Assembly (NCBI RefSeq): GCF_010731635.1
Contig: NZ_AP022583.1
Location: 3,100,001-3,164,000 of the forward strand
Reading direction: 5' to 3'
Length of the DNA: 64,000 nt
From: Mycobacterium noviomagense
GTDB taxonomy: Bacteria > Actinomycetota > Actinomycetes > Mycobacteriales > Mycobacteriaceae
A program made the position numbers and the translations under genes. The stretch's first letter is position 1. Each line of letters begins with the position of its first letter. This document shows positions 55,606 through 64,000 of the stretch, in pieces. The notes under the pieces are model-generated. The model worked only from the letters and a program-made list of their open reading frames with translations. It did not search any database and was not told the DNA's origin.

Positions 55606-56712
55606 GTGGATCCTGACCGTCAAGCCGATATCGCAGCTCTCGACTCCACGCTGACCACGGTGGAGCGGGTGCTCGATGTCGACGGTCTGCGCACCCGGAT
55701 CGAGAAGCTCGAGCACGAGGCGTCCGATCCCAAATTGTGGGACGACCAGACCCGCGCACAGCGGGTGACCAGTGAGTTGTCGCACGCTCAGGGCGAGCTG
55801 CGGCGTGTCGAAGAGCTCCGACGCCGCCTAGACGATCTGCCGGTGATGTACGAGCTTGCGGAAGAAGAAGGCGGCGCCGAGAACCTCGCGGAAGCCGACG
55901 CCGAGCTCAAGGCGCTGCGCGCCGACATCGAAGCCATGGAAGTTCGGACCCTGTTGTCCGGCGAATACGACGAACGTGAGGCGCTGGTCACCATCCGCTC
56001 CGGCGCCGGCGGGGTCGACGCCGCCGATTGGGCCGAGATGCTGATGCGGATGTACATCCGCTGGGCCGAGCAACACAACTACCCGGTCGAGGTGTTCGAC
56101 ACGTCCTACGCCGAAGAGGCGGGGATCAAAAGCGCGACCTTCGCCGTGCACGCGCCGTACGCGTACGGCACGTTGTCGGTCGAACAGGGCACCCACCGGC
56201 TGGTGCGGCTCAGCCCATTCGACAACCAGCACCGCCGGCAGACGTCGTTCGCGGAGGTCGAGGTGCTTCCGGTGGTGGAGACCACCGACCACATCGACAT
56301 TCCGGAAGGCGATATCCGCGTCGACGTCTATCGCTCCAGCGGTCCCGGCGGCCAATCGGTGAACACCACTGACTCGGCCGTTCGACTTACCCACCTTCCG
56401 ACCGGTATCGTCGTGACTTGCCAGAACGAAAAATCGCAGCTGCAGAACAAAGTTGCAGCGATGCGGGTGCTTCAGGCAAAGTTGTTGGAGCGCAAGCGGT
56501 TAGAAGAGCGCGCTGAGCTCGATGCGCTGAAGGGTGACGGTGGCAGCTCCTGGGGTAACCAGATGCGGTCCTATGTTCTGCACCCGTACCAGATGGTGAA
56601 GGATTTGCGCACCGAGTATGAGGTAGGCAATCCGACGGCCGTACTTGACGGGGACATCGACGGATTCCTGGAAGCGGGGATCCGGTGGCGCAACCAAAGA
56701 GGCGATGACTGA
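55606..56712 (+). CDS. prfB: peptide chain release factor 2
   Basis: A 368-residue release factor for UGA/UAA. The stop-codon-recognition SPF tripeptide is at 203-205 ([12 protein letters not shown]) and the GGQ catalytic motif at 248-250 ([15 protein letters not shown]). There is no in-frame TGA near codon 25, so the enterobacterial programmed frameshift is absent. The GTG start gives [13 protein letters not shown]. The stop overlaps the start of the mechanosensitive-channel gene. First gene of the prfB-mscS-ftsEX-smpB run. Confidence 0.96.
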   Translation: MDPDRQADIAALDSTLTTVERVLDVDGLRTRIEKLEHEASDPKLWDDQTRAQRVTSELSHAQGELRRVEELRRRLDDLPVMYELAEEEGGAENLAEADAELKALRADIEAMEVRTLLSGEYDEREALVTIRSGAGGVDAADWAEMLMRMYIRWAEQHNYPVEVFDTSYAEEAGIKSATFAVHAPYAYGTLSVEQGTHRLVRLSPFDNQHRRQTSFAEVEVLPVVETTDHIDIPEGDIRVDVYRSSGPGGQSVNTTDSAVRLTHLPTGIVVTCQNEKSQLQNKVAAMRVLQAKLLERKRLEERAELDALKGDGGSSWGNQMRSYVLHPYQMVKDLRTEYEVGNPTAVLDGDIDGFLEAGIRWRNQRGDD

Positions 56713-57676
56713 TACCACACTTCTCGCGGTATCGACGGCGCAGCCCTGGCATGACTTGTGGCGGGCAGACATCCGTGACTGGATTCTCAATCAGGGTCTG
56801 CGTATCGTTCTGCTGCTGATCGGGGCTGTATTGGCGGGCCGGTTCGTGAACTGGGCGGCGCAAAAGGTGACCGAGCGCCTTGACGTCGGGTTCACCGAGA
56901 GCGACGCGCTGGTGCGGTCGGAAGCCACCAAACACCGGCAGGCAGTGGCAGCGGTGATTTCGTGGGTGGCCGTCGTGCTCATCGCGGTGGCTGTTGCTGT
57001 CCAGATCGCCGACATTCTGCAGTTATCGGTGCGCGGGCTGGTGGCCCCGGCCACGGTGCTGGGCGCTGCGCTTGGCTTCGGCGCCCAACAGCTGGTCAAA
57101 GATTTGCTGGCCGGGTTTTTCATCATCGCCGAAAAGCAGTACGGGTTCGGCGATCTGGTTGAGCTCACAATCACCGGGGCGAACACTCCCGCCAGCGGGA
57201 CGGTCGAGAACGTCACATTGCGAGTGACGAAACTGCGCTCACCCGATGGCGAAGTATTCACGGTGCCGAACGGGCAGATCGTGAAGTCGGTGAATCTGTC
57301 GAAGGATTGGGCCCGTGCGGTCGTGGACATCCCGGTGCCCACCACCGCCGACCTGAACCAGGTCAACGATGTATTGCGCCAGGAGTGTGAGCACGCCTGC
57401 GATGATGCCGTGCTGGGAGAGTTGCTGCTTGACCCGCCCACGGTGATGGGAGTGGAGAGCATCGAGGTCGACACGGTGACCCTGCGCTTGGTGGCCCGCA
57501 CATTGCCCGGCAAGCAGTTCCAAGCGGGCCGCGAATTACGTGTTTTGGTGGTCCGCGCGCTGGCGCGCGCCGGGATCCGAGCCGCAAACGACCCGGGGAT
57601 GGTCGGCGCGATTGTTCATCCGTCGACTGCCGAAGGCGCCGAGGAGGAGACGCAGGGGGCGGTGCAGAGCCGGTGA
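56705..57676 (+). CDS. MscS-type mechanosensitive channel
   Basis: A 323-residue membrane protein with three helices: [39 protein letters not shown] and the pore-lining [22 protein letters not shown] beta domain with GDLVELT and [18 protein letters not shown] follows. It starts at the ATG at 56705, inside prfB's last codons. The corresponding M. tuberculosis gene (Rv3104c, from memory) is a conserved membrane protein. Osmotic release is the expected function. Confidence 0.88.
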   Translation: MTDTTLLAVSTAQPWHDLWRADIRDWILNQGLRIVLLLIGAVLAGRFVNWAAQKVTERLDVGFTESDALVRSEATKHRQAVAAVISWVAVVLIAVAVAVQIADILQLSVRGLVAPATVLGAALGFGAQQLVKDLLAGFFIIAEKQYGFGDLVELTITGANTPASGTVENVTLRVTKLRSPDGEVFTVPNGQIVKSVNLSKDWARAVVDIPVPTTADLNQVNDVLRQECEHACDDAVLGELLLDPPTVMGVESIEVDTVTLRLVARTLPGKQFQAGRELRVLVVRALARAGIRAANDPGMVGAIVHPSTAEGAEEETQGAVQSR

Positions 57677-58182
57677 AGTTAGCGATGCCGAGAGCTTTGA
57701 ACTTCACACTGCACGCGCTCAAGCGGGCCGGCGACGAGGCGGAGCGGGGCTGGCCGGGCTACTTGTTCGGCGGTCATGTGCGCACATCCACCGTGGCTTT
57801 GGTCCTTCTGTTCCTGGCGGTGTGGTGGCTTCACGACACGTACGAGCCGACGCCGAAAAGACCTGCGCAGGTACCGGCCACGCAAGTGGTGCCGCCGGGG
57901 TTCGTGCCCGACCCGAACTACACGTGGGTGCCGCGCAGCAGGTTGCAGCAGCCGCCTTCCACCGTGACGGTGACCAAGACGCCGACCATGACGCCGACGA
58001 CGACTCCGCCACCCACCACCACGACCACCCCTTCCTCGACGCCGGCGCCGCCGCCGTTCGTGCTTCCGCCGCTTTTCGGCCCGCCCACCCCGACAACCAC
58101 TGCACCGCCAGGCCCCAGCCCAGCGCCCGGCCCACCGCCGCCCGGACCCGGGCCGGGGCCGGGGCCCATCCCGCTGCCGTGA
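57673..58182 (+). CDS. proline-rich single-pass membrane protein
   Basis: A 169-residue protein. One transmembrane helix ([21 protein letters not shown]) separates a short N-terminal part ([19 protein letters not shown]) from a long Pro/Thr-rich extracytoplasmic tail with [14 protein letters not shown] and [13 protein letters not shown]. The low-complexity tail is typical of cell-wall-spanning mycobacterial proteins. Located between the MscS-like gene and ftsEX in M. tuberculosis as well (Rv3103c). GTG start overlapping the previous stop (GTGA). Function unknown. Confidence 0.85.
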   Translation: MKLAMPRALNFTLHALKRAGDEAERGWPGYLFGGHVRTSTVALVLLFLAVWWLHDTYEPTPKRPAQVPATQVVPPGFVPDPNYTWVPRSRLQQPPSTVTVTKTPTMTPTTTPPPTTTTTPSSTPAPPPFVLPPLFGPPTPTTTAPPGPSPAPGPPPPGPGPGPGPIPLP

Positions 58183-58197
58183 CCGCCCCGTCGAGTG

Positions 58198-58215
58198 AGC
58201 CGGGCTTGCCCGGCT
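58198..58215 (+). terminator. short GC hairpin between the proline-rich gene and ftsE
   Basis: AGCCGGGC and GCCCGGCT pair perfectly around two T residues. A TACACT (-10-like) sequence lies further on, 17 bases before the ftsE ATG, so ftsE may have its own promoter. Confidence 0.4.
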
Positions 58216-58252
58216 GTCGCGGTGCAACTCATCGCTACACTGGCGAGCCGTG

Positions 58253-58942
58253 ATGATCACCCTTGACCATGTCAGCAAGCAGTACAAGGCGTCGGCGCGC
58301 CCGGCGCTGGATGACATCAACGTCAAAATCGACAAGGGTGAGTTCGTCTTCCTCATCGGCCCCTCTGGCTCCGGCAAGTCGACGTTCATGCGGTTGCTGC
58401 TGGCCGAGGAGAAACCCACGACCGGCGACATCCGGGTGTCGAAGTTCCACGTCAACGCGTTGCCCGGCCGCCACGTCCCAAGCCTGCGGCAGGTGATCGG
58501 CTGCGTGTTCCAGGACTTCCGGCTACTGCAGAAGAAGACGGTGTACGAAAACGTCGCGTTCGCGTTGGAGGTGATCGGCAAGCGCCGCGAGACGATCAAC
58601 CGTGTGGTGCCCGACGTGCTGGAGATGGTCGGCCTCTCCGGCAAAGCCAACCGGCTGCCCAGTGAGCTGTCCGGTGGCGAACAGCAGCGCGTCGCAATTG
58701 CGCGCGCCTTCGTCAACCGGCCGCTGGTGCTGCTGGCCGACGAGCCCACCGGCAACCTCGACCCGGAGACCAGTAAGGACATCATGGATTTGCTGGAGCG
58801 GATCAACCGCACCGGGACCACCGTGGTGATGGCCACCCACGACCATCACATCGTCGACTCGATGCGCCAGCGTGTCGTCGAGCTGTCGCTGGGCAGGTTG
58901 GTGCGAGACGAACAGCGCGGCGTATACGGGATGGATCGCTAA
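58253..58942 (+). CDS. ftsE: cell-division ATP-binding protein FtsE
   Basis: A 229-residue ABC ATPase. Walker A is [12 protein letters not shown], the signature is [13 protein letters not shown] and Walker B is [14 protein letters not shown], followed by [10 protein letters not shown]. Almost identical in order to M. tuberculosis FtsE, so the ATG at 58253 ([12 protein letters not shown]) is preferred over the adjacent GTG. With FtsX it controls peptidoglycan hydrolases at division. Confidence 0.97.
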   Translation: MITLDHVSKQYKASARPALDDINVKIDKGEFVFLIGPSGSGKSTFMRLLLAEEKPTTGDIRVSKFHVNALPGRHVPSLRQVIGCVFQDFRLLQKKTVYENVAFALEVIGKRRETINRVVPDVLEMVGLSGKANRLPSELSGGEQQRVAIARAFVNRPLVLLADEPTGNLDPETSKDIMDLLERINRTGTTVVMATHDHHIVDSMRQRVVELSLGRLVRDEQRGVYGMDR

Positions 58943-59836
58943 GTGCGATTCAGCTTCCTGTTCAACGAGGTCGTCACTGGTCTTCGTCGCAACGTCACCA
59001 TGACGATCGCGATGATTTTAACGACCGCCATCTCCATCGGCCTGTTCGGCGGCGGTCTGCTGGTTGTGCAGTTAGCCAACGACTCCCGCCACATCTACCT
59101 CGATCGTGTGGAGACGCAGGTGTTCTTGACCAACGATGTCTCCGCGAACGACCCCACATGTGCCAGCCCGGCCTGTAAAGCGTTGCGGGAGAAGATAGAA
59201 GCGCGCAACGACGTCAAATCGGTGCGGTTTCTCAACCGGGACGACGCTTACGACGACGCGATCCGCAAATTCCCGCAATACAAAGATGTCGCGGGCAAGG
59301 ATTCATTCCCGGCATCGTTCATCGTGAAGCTGGAGAATCCGGAGCAGCACAAGGATTTTGATGCTGCGATGCAGGGCCAACCCGGTGTGCTTTCGGTGCT
59401 CAATCAAAAGGAGCTGATCGATCGGTTGTTCGCTGTGTTGGACGGTTTGAGTAGTGCCGCGTTCGCGGTGGCGCTGGTGCAGGCGATCGGCGCAGTGTTG
59501 TTGATTGCCAACATGGTCCAAGTCGCCGCCTATACGCGACGCACGGAAGTGGGCATCATGAGGCTGGTCGGCGCCAGTCGCTGGTACACCCAGTTGCCGT
59601 TTCTGCTGGAGGCTATGGTAGCGGCGACGGTCGGCGTCGCCATTGCGGTGATTGGTTTAATTGTTGTGCGCGCATGGTTTTTGGACAATGCGCTGAGCCA
59701 GTTCTATCAAGCCAACCTCATTGCCCCCATCGACTACGCCCGGATCATCTTCATCTCGCCCTGGCTGTTCTTGGTGGGCGTGGGGATGGCCGGCGTGACG
59801 GCGTACCTCACGCTGCGGGTATATGTGCGGCGGTAG
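58943..59836 (+). CDS. ftsX: cell-division permease FtsX
   Basis: A 297-residue protein with four helices: [63 protein letters not shown] and [20 protein letters not shown], and a large extracytoplasmic loop between the first two ([19 protein letters not shown] to about 170). The GTG starts in TAAGTG right after the ftsE stop. FtsX passes the FtsE ATPase signal to RipC-like hydrolases. Confidence 0.97.
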   Translation: MRFSFLFNEVVTGLRRNVTMTIAMILTTAISIGLFGGGLLVVQLANDSRHIYLDRVETQVFLTNDVSANDPTCASPACKALREKIEARNDVKSVRFLNRDDAYDDAIRKFPQYKDVAGKDSFPASFIVKLENPEQHKDFDAAMQGQPGVLSVLNQKELIDRLFAVLDGLSSAAFAVALVQAIGAVLLIANMVQVAAYTRRTEVGIMRLVGASRWYTQLPFLLEAMVAATVGVAIAVIGLIVVRAWFLDNALSQFYQANLIAPIDYARIIFISPWLFLVGVGMAGVTAYLTLRVYVRR

Positions 59837-59838
59837 CG

Positions 59839-60333
59839 GTGGCCAAGAAACCCGGAGCAAAGGCAAGCGACGGCAGACAGATCATCGCCACCAACCGCAA
59901 AGCGCGGCATAATTTCTCGATTCTCGAAGTCTTCGAGGCAGGGGTCGCGCTGGTCGGCACCGAGGTGAAAAGTCTGCGGGAGGGGCACGCGTCTCTGGTC
60001 GACGCGTTCGCCACCGTCGACAACGGCGAAGTGTGGCTGCGCAACATGCATATCCCGGAGTATCACCACGGAAGCTGGACCAACCACGATCCCCGACGCA
60101 ACCGCAAATTGTTGTTGCACCGCCGCCAAATCGACCATCTGGTGGGCAAGATCAGAGATGGTAACCTCGCGCTGGTGCCGCTGTCGGTGTACTTCTCCCA
60201 CGGAAAAGTCAAGGTGGAACTCGCACTGGCGCGCGGCAAGAGAGCGCACGACAAACGACAGGACATGGCGCGCCGCGACGCGCAACGAGAAGTGGTGCGA
60301 GAGTTGGGTCGACACGTAAAGGGCATGAGCTGA
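59839..60333 (+). CDS. smpB: SsrA-binding protein SmpB
   Basis: A 164-residue tmRNA partner. The start GRQIIATNRKARHNFSILEVFEAG, LVGTEVKSLREGHASLVDAF and WTNHDPRRNRKLLLHRRQI are all the family, and the C-terminal helix KRQDMARRDAQREVVRELGRH enters the ribosomal mRNA channel. The GTG at 59839 follows a stop by two bases; the frame is open earlier within ftsX but not coding. Its RNA partner ssrA is about 2 kb further on. Confidence 0.96.
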   Translation: MAKKPGAKASDGRQIIATNRKARHNFSILEVFEAGVALVGTEVKSLREGHASLVDAFATVDNGEVWLRNMHIPEYHHGSWTNHDPRRNRKLLLHRRQIDHLVGKIRDGNLALVPLSVYFSHGKVKVELALARGKRAHDKRQDMARRDAQREVVRELGRHVKGMS

Positions 60334-61175
60334 TCGGGGCCGCGTACGCCCAGCTGTCTGCGGTCAGCTTCGGCGTAAGCGACTTTGCCGGCGGAATCGC
60401 CTCACGGCGGGTAGCCGCGCTTCGCGTGGTGCTGGTGTCTTACCCGATCACCGGTGTGCTGCTTTGCGCATTGGCCGCAATCGTGGGCGGGCCCGTCCAC
60501 CCCGGCGCTGTGCTGTGGGGTGTGCTCGGCGGGGTCAGCCAGGGGGTGGCCGCGTGGTGGTTCTACGCAGCGCTCGGATCGGGGCCGATCTCCGTGGTGT
60601 CTCCTCTTGCGGCGGTGCTGGATGCGGCCGTACCGGTCGGTGTCGGGATGGCGCTGGGGGAGCGGCCGGGACATGCCGCCTCGGCGGGTGTGATCCTGGC
60701 GATGCTGGCCGTGACGTTGGTGAGCAGAGAGGCTACCGACGAGGACATCCGGCCGCACCGGTTCACCACCAAAGTGGCTTGGCTGACGATCGGCTCGGGG
60801 ATAGCCTTCGGGTTCAACTTCGTGTTCATCCACCAAGCGCCGGCGGAATGCCGGCTCTGGCCGTTGGTCTTCGCCCGAATATCGGCGACGGTGCTGGTGT
60901 TGGTGGTGGCCGCGATGACCCGCCACCTGCGCCTGCCGTCGGGAACACCGATGCGGCTCGCGGTGGCCGCAGCATTGTTGGACACCTGTGCCAATATCAC
61001 CATGTTGCTGGCGCTGCACGGCTCGCTGCTGTCGCTGGCCAGCGTTCTGATTTCGCTGTATCCGGCGGTGACTGTTGTGTTGGCCATCATCGTCCTGCGT
61101 GAACGCGTGACCCGCTGGCAGGCGGTCGGCATGGTGTTGGCCATGTTGTCGGTGACAATGATCGCCGCCAGCTGA
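60330..61175 (+). CDS. EamA-type (DMT) transporter, probable non-ATG start
   Basis: A 281-residue protein with ten hydrophobic helices in two repeats; SAVSFGVSDFAGGIASRRVA is the usual first helix, PITGVLLCALAAIVGG and IVLRERVTRWQAVGMVLAMLSV come later. There is no ATG, GTG or TTG in frame before the first helix; the first in-frame possibility that keeps it is CTG at 60330, inside the smpB stop. A GTG at 60426 would lose the first helix. I infer a CTG start. Substrate unknown. Confidence 0.75.
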   Translation: MIGAAYAQLSAVSFGVSDFAGGIASRRVAALRVVLVSYPITGVLLCALAAIVGGPVHPGAVLWGVLGGVSQGVAAWWFYAALGSGPISVVSPLAAVLDAAVPVGVGMALGERPGHAASAGVILAMLAVTLVSREATDEDIRPHRFTTKVAWLTIGSGIAFGFNFVFIHQAPAECRLWPLVFARISATVLVLVVAAMTRHLRLPSGTPMRLAVAAALLDTCANITMLLALHGSLLSLASVLISLYPAVTVVLAIIVLRERVTRWQAVGMVLAMLSVTMIAAS

Positions 61176-61195
61176 GGCCGTCTAGCATCAGCTTC

Positions 61196-62038
61196 GTGAC
61201 CAGCCCTGCTCGCCCTGTCACCCAACTGGACAAGTCCGATCTGCTGTCGGGTCTCTTCGCTGCATGGGATGCGATCGATCGACTGCTGGACGGCTTGCCG
61301 GAGTCAGGTTGGCAAGCGCCGACACCGCTGCCCGGCTGGAACGTGCGTGCCGTGGTGTCGCACCTCATCGGCACCGAATCGATGCTGATGGGGATTGCCA
61401 CACCTGAGGCCGACATCGACGTGGCTGCTCTGGAGCACGTCCGCAACGACTTCGGCGCGATGAACGAATGCTGGGTGCGTCATCTCAGCGGGGAATCGGG
61501 TGCTGCCCTACGGGAGCGGTTCGTGGCGGTGACCAACGATCGCCGCAAGATGCTGTCGCAGATGTCGGAGGACGACTGGAACGCGGTGACCCCAACACCG
61601 GCCGGCAAGGATAGTTACGGGCGGTTCATGCGGATCCGGACCTTCGACTGCTGGATGCATGAGCAGGACATCCGTGACGCGCTGGACCGACCGGCGTCCG
61701 ATGAAGACCTTCACGGGCCGGCCGCGCGCCTGGCACTTGACGAGATGACGGCGAGCATGGGCTACGTCGTCGGCAAACTCGGCAAGGCCCCTGAGGGGTC
61801 GCGGATCCTGATCGAGCTGACCGGGCCGCTGGCGCGCACGATCCGGGTGGCGGTGAACGGGCGGGGCCAGCTGGTCGACGACTTCGGCGGCCAGCAGCCG
61901 ACGGCGACGATCCGGCTCGACGGCCTTCTGTTCACCCGGCTTGCGGGAGGTCGTACCAGCAGTACCGACGGCGTCGAGTTCGGCGGCGACCAGGATGTCG
62001 CGGCGTGCGTGGTCGAGCACATCAACTACGTGATCTGA
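61196..62038 (+). CDS. maleylpyruvate isomerase-like family protein
   Basis: A 280-residue protein. LDKSDLLSGLFAAWDAIDRLLDGL and TPLPGWNVRAVVSHLIGTESM match the mycothiol-dependent DinB-like maleylpyruvate isomerase fold, with the metal-His in SHLIG and a later DCWMHEQDIRDALDRP. A C-terminal SCP2-like half follows. The GTG start lies after a short space from the transporter. Mycothiol use in mycobacteria is known; the exact reaction is not. Confidence 0.82.
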   Translation: MTSPARPVTQLDKSDLLSGLFAAWDAIDRLLDGLPESGWQAPTPLPGWNVRAVVSHLIGTESMLMGIATPEADIDVAALEHVRNDFGAMNECWVRHLSGESGAALRERFVAVTNDRRKMLSQMSEDDWNAVTPTPAGKDSYGRFMRIRTFDCWMHEQDIRDALDRPASDEDLHGPAARLALDEMTASMGYVVGKLGKAPEGSRILIELTGPLARTIRVAVNGRGQLVDDFGGQQPTATIRLDGLLFTRLAGGRTSSTDGVEFGGDQDVAACVVEHINYVI

Positions 62039-62138
62039 GCCACGCCTCTGTGCGGATGAATATTTGCTGGCCGGTTGTTGCACAACCTGCGTAATATTGA
62101 ATGTCCTGCCGAAAGTCGGCGGGGATGCACGAAGACAT
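62039..62138 (+). promoter_or_regulatory. region upstream of ssrA
   Basis: About 100 bases. GTAATATTG around 62090 gives a good -10-like TAATAT, roughly 45 bases before the mature 5' end; this would leave a leader processed by RNase P. No -35 is convincing. Confidence 0.4.
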
Positions 62139-62504
62139 GGGGCTGAACGGTTTCGACTTCGCGCATCGAATCAAGGGAAGCGTGCCGGTGCAGGCAAGAG
62201 ACCACCGTAAGCGTCGTTGCAACTCAATAAGCGCCGATTCACATCAGCGCGACTACGCTCTCGCTGCCTAAGCGACAGCTAGTCCGTCAGACCGGGAACT
62301 CCCTCGACCCGGATCCTGGCGTCAGCTAGAGGGATCAACCGCTAGGTTCGGTCGCGGAACCTAGCGGGACACCAAACAGCGACTGGGATCGCCGTCCCGG
62401 CTAGTTCGCGAGACCGGGAGATCCGAGTAAGGGCAAAGCGAACTGCGCACGGAGAAGCCTTGAGGGTATGCCGTAGGACCCGGGTTCGATTCCCGGCAGC
62501 TCCA
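62139..62504 (+). ncRNA. ssrA: tmRNA (ssrA)
   Basis: The 5' GGGGCTG pairs with CAGCTCC at the 3' end to close the acceptor stem, followed by an A discriminator. The tRNA-like 3' part has GGGTTCGATTCCC (T-loop). The tag ORF is at 62233-62271: GCC GAT TCA CAT CAG CGC GAC TAC GCT CTC GCT GCC TAA (given as codons), encoding ADSHQRDYALAA. This is the mycobacterial tmRNA. The CCA tail is not encoded here: CGA follows. It rescues stalled ribosomes with SmpB. Confidence 0.97.
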
Positions 62505-62862
62505 CGAGAGAAGCTCCGGTCAGCGCTGGCAATGGCTGATTGGTGTTTCGGATGGCTTAGGCACCAGCAGGGGTGAATTTAGCTGACCATTCTGTTCTCA
62601 GCTTGTTTTACCGCCGCGAGCATGCGCTCACTGAGGTCGAGGCATTCCCATTCACCCACGCCCCCATTCAGGGAGAATCCGATCTGGCGGACCTGAACGG
62701 CGAATTCGCGTATGTCGTCACAGAGCTGTTTCATGGCACCCTTCTTAGCCCCTTTTCTTGAGACGCTAGCGCCACCATAGGCACCTAATTGCGCGTGGTC
62801 CAGTTGGCACTAGACTCCGCAGTTGACGGTCGGCATAGTGTGCGCAAGTAAGCCGACACTGC
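62505..62862. other. region after ssrA, no supported gene
   Basis: About 360 bases. One open frame (62573-62761, plus strand) could give 62 residues but has no clear start site or recognisable content. The stretch is less GC-rich than the rest. No second copy of the ssrA 3' end was found in the window. Confidence 0.45.
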
Positions 62863-63366
62863 TTATTGGCGTTCGCTATGACAGAAACCAGTTTTCGATG
62901 ACGGCGCATTCTCCAAGTGGGGGCAAAGGTGATGGCTCTCCGCCGATTCTGAGGCGCGCGATTTTATCTCTTGGTAGAGCATCTGCGCGAAAGTAAGCAG
63001 AACGTCGACGTCGGGTGTGGCGACCCTTATTTGTTCAGCTCCGTTGTTTTCCCCATCTTCAACGGCTGCGGTTAGCCTGGAATACGCGGCTGCCACAATA
63101 GGCAGGTTTGGATTGCTACTTAGCGTCCGATGAGTTTCGTCGTCGCCCCACGCTTCGCCAGCAGCGAGTAGTGCGCTCGCCAGCTCGCGGGCGTCGTTGG
63201 GAGTGAGCGCAACGTCGACGCCTGCCTCCTCAGCCTCGGCACCGGCCGTCAAGAGGACCCTGGCGTATTTGCCCCATAGAGCAGGTAGTCGCCGCGATTG
63301 GCGCAGGGCGGCCTGCGTGTCGCTGGTGCTTATTGCTGAACCAGGATGCTCAGGCATACCGGCCAT
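62863..63366 (-). CDS. unknown protein (post-ssrA region)
   Basis: A 167-residue protein from the ATG at 63366, which has AGG about 10 bases upstream; ATGs at 63381 and 63423 are in frame. It seems to be mostly helical (PNDARELASALLAAGEAWGDDE, TFAQMLYQEIKSRASESAES) with a Cys/His-containing tail, HHLCPHLENAP. I do not recognise it. Base composition is less GC-rich than its neighbours, consistent with acquired DNA, but coding is not proved. Confidence 0.5.
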   Translation of the reverse strand: MAGMPEHPGSAISTSDTQAALRQSRRLPALWGKYARVLLTAGAEAEEAGVDVALTPNDARELASALLAAGEAWGDDETHRTLSSNPNLPIVAAAYSRLTAAVEDGENNGAEQIRVATPDVDVLLTFAQMLYQEIKSRASESAESHHLCPHLENAPSSKTGFCHSERQ

Positions 63367-63451
63367 CGTGTCATGCCTCATCTGCAACCATCTCGCCTTC
63401 CACCACGAACGCCAACCGGTCACAGGCGGCCAGGGTATCCACTGCCACGTC

Positions 63452-63631
63452 CTAGCCGACCCGTCCCCGAGTTGCTAGGCGTTCATCGAGCAATTCGTCG
63501 ACGAGTCGACTAGCCGACTCCATGCCATGCTCGCGAATTGAGCGGCGCACGGCGGCCAGGAGTCGTAGTTCTGAGTCGATGGCTTCTCGATCGCGCATGA
63601 CGCTGAGCGTGATGGATTGAGCTGGGGCCAT
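63452..63631 (-). CDS. unknown small protein (post-ssrA region)
   Basis: A 59-residue protein starting at ATG 63631 with GGAGGTGG seven bases upstream. SELRLLAAVRRSIREHG and SASRLVDELLDERLATRG look helical and charged, like small regulators or antitoxins, but no motif is recognisable. It is 85 bases upstream of the 63366 gene on the same strand. Confidence 0.55.
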   Translation of the reverse strand: MAPAQSITLSVMRDREAIDSELRLLAAVRRSIREHGMESASRLVDELLDERLATRGRVG

Positions 63632-63640
63632 GCAACCCAC

Positions 63641-63876
63641 CTCCGTCGCCCGAGCTGGTTTTGTTACCGCCCCGTGCCCCGTCCGTGCTCACAGCTTGTA
63701 CAGTTCGCCGCATTCGTCGAACAGTTCGTCTACCGGCCTGGTAAAGCAGTTGGATTGGTCCGCTGTACAGATGGCCGCTGGATGGTTCGACTCATTTGGG
63801 GCGCCCTGGTAAGAGGGGCCCCGTTCAATTCGAGCCCGGGTACGGTGGTCGTACGTCGCTGCCATGGGAGAGTGCT
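63641..63876. other. intergenic region, nothing recognised
   Basis: About 235 bases between the small unknown gene and the VOC-family gene; includes CAGTTCGCCGCATTCGTCG and CAGTTCGTCTACCGG, which look like repeats of a TTCG unit. No gene or clear promoter. Confidence 0.4.
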
Positions 63877-64000
63877 TTGCCAGACCTATTGCCCGGTCCT
63901 CGTCTACGCCAGGTGGCGTTGGTCGCCCATGACTGCGAGAAGACCGCCACCGCTCTCCAAAAGACGTTCAGCTGGCCAAATCCGTTCCACGATCCAGGGG
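63877..64000 (+). CDS. VOC/glyoxalase-family protein, N-terminal part (continues beyond window)
   Basis: A TTG at 63877, with GGGAGA eight bases upstream, opens LPDLLPGPRLRQVALVAHD, then CEKTATALQKTFSWPNPFHD, the first strand and helix of a VOC domain. The frame continues off the end of the window. Confidence 0.6.
   Translation, partial: MPDLLPGPRLRQVALVAHDCEKTATALQKTFSWPNPFHDPG

Noticed and set aside
55606..55700. Programmed frameshift in prfB
   Set aside because: No in-frame TGA near codon 25; the gene reads straight through.
62573..62761. 62-residue frame after ssrA
   Set aside because: No ribosome site and no recognisable content.
1..64000. CRISPR array or insertion sequence
   Set aside because: No regularly spaced repeats and no transposase or terminal inverted repeats were seen; the only tandem repeats are the MIRU-like ones.

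Overview
The window is GC-rich and tightly packed, with many ATGA/GTGA start-stop overlaps. It looks like a chromosome segment of a non-tuberculous, probably slow-growing Mycobacterium. The evidence is a complete type I NADH dehydrogenase operon (nuoA-N), a block fprA / prfB - mscS-like - proline-rich protein - ftsE - ftsX - smpB with ssrA nearby, a fadE24-fadE23 / radical SAM / inositol-phosphatase block, mycofactocin-type dehydrogenases, several P450s, and MIRU-like repeats. All family names are assigned by reading the proteins; no database was searched.

Layout. 1-4004 (+): end of an AveC-like membrane protein, then SDR, aldehyde dehydrogenase and P450, an oxidative operon. 4001-20162 (-): nuoA to nuoN with an enoyl-CoA hydratase-like gene fused to the 3' end; a MIRU-like element forms the nuoG/nuoH junction. 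20397-22641: atypical receiver protein, YceI protein, a tandem MIRU-like repeat, an NTF2-like protein and a small heat-shock protein. 23216-25218 (+): rhodanese-less ThiI and a coupled unknown protein. 25238-31747 (-): phosphotransferase, acyl-CoA dehydrogenase, TetR, HMG-CoA-lyase-like, CoA-transferase, and an alpha/beta hydrolase fused by deletion to a homogentisate-dioxygenase-like remnant. 31838-32365: MazE-like antitoxin with a frameshifted MazF-like toxin.

32413-39748: reductases, TetR regulators, an F420/FMN-type protein, an amidohydrolase, and a P450 with a mycofactocin-type SDR under a divergent TetR. 39765-46516 (-): a long catabolic operon (extradiol-type dioxygenase, FAH hydrolase, flavin hydroxylase, P450, DoxX-like) whose distal SDR, carboxymuconolactone-decarboxylase-like and aldehyde dehydrogenase genes are all broken; a divergent TetR sits at its head. 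47369-52629: EVE protein, fadE23, fadE24 under a perfect 24-bp palindrome, AmmeMemoRadiSam-type radical SAM enzyme, HisN-like phosphatase. 52653-62504: small membrane protein, TDT transporter, fprA, prfB, mscS-like, ftsEX, smpB, a DMT transporter, a maleylpyruvate-isomerase-like protein and tmRNA. After ssrA the sequence changes character, with unrecognised small ORFs, and the window ends inside a VOC-family gene.

Functionally, the core (respiration, division, ribosome rescue, release factor) is intact. The accessory parts are mostly lipid or aromatic catabolism with local TetR control, and several show recent decay. The most notable observations are the gene graveyard at the end of the aromatic-type operon, the deletion fusion at 31.6 kb, the disarmed mazEF, the MIRU inside nuoGH, and the thiI-coupled unknown gene.
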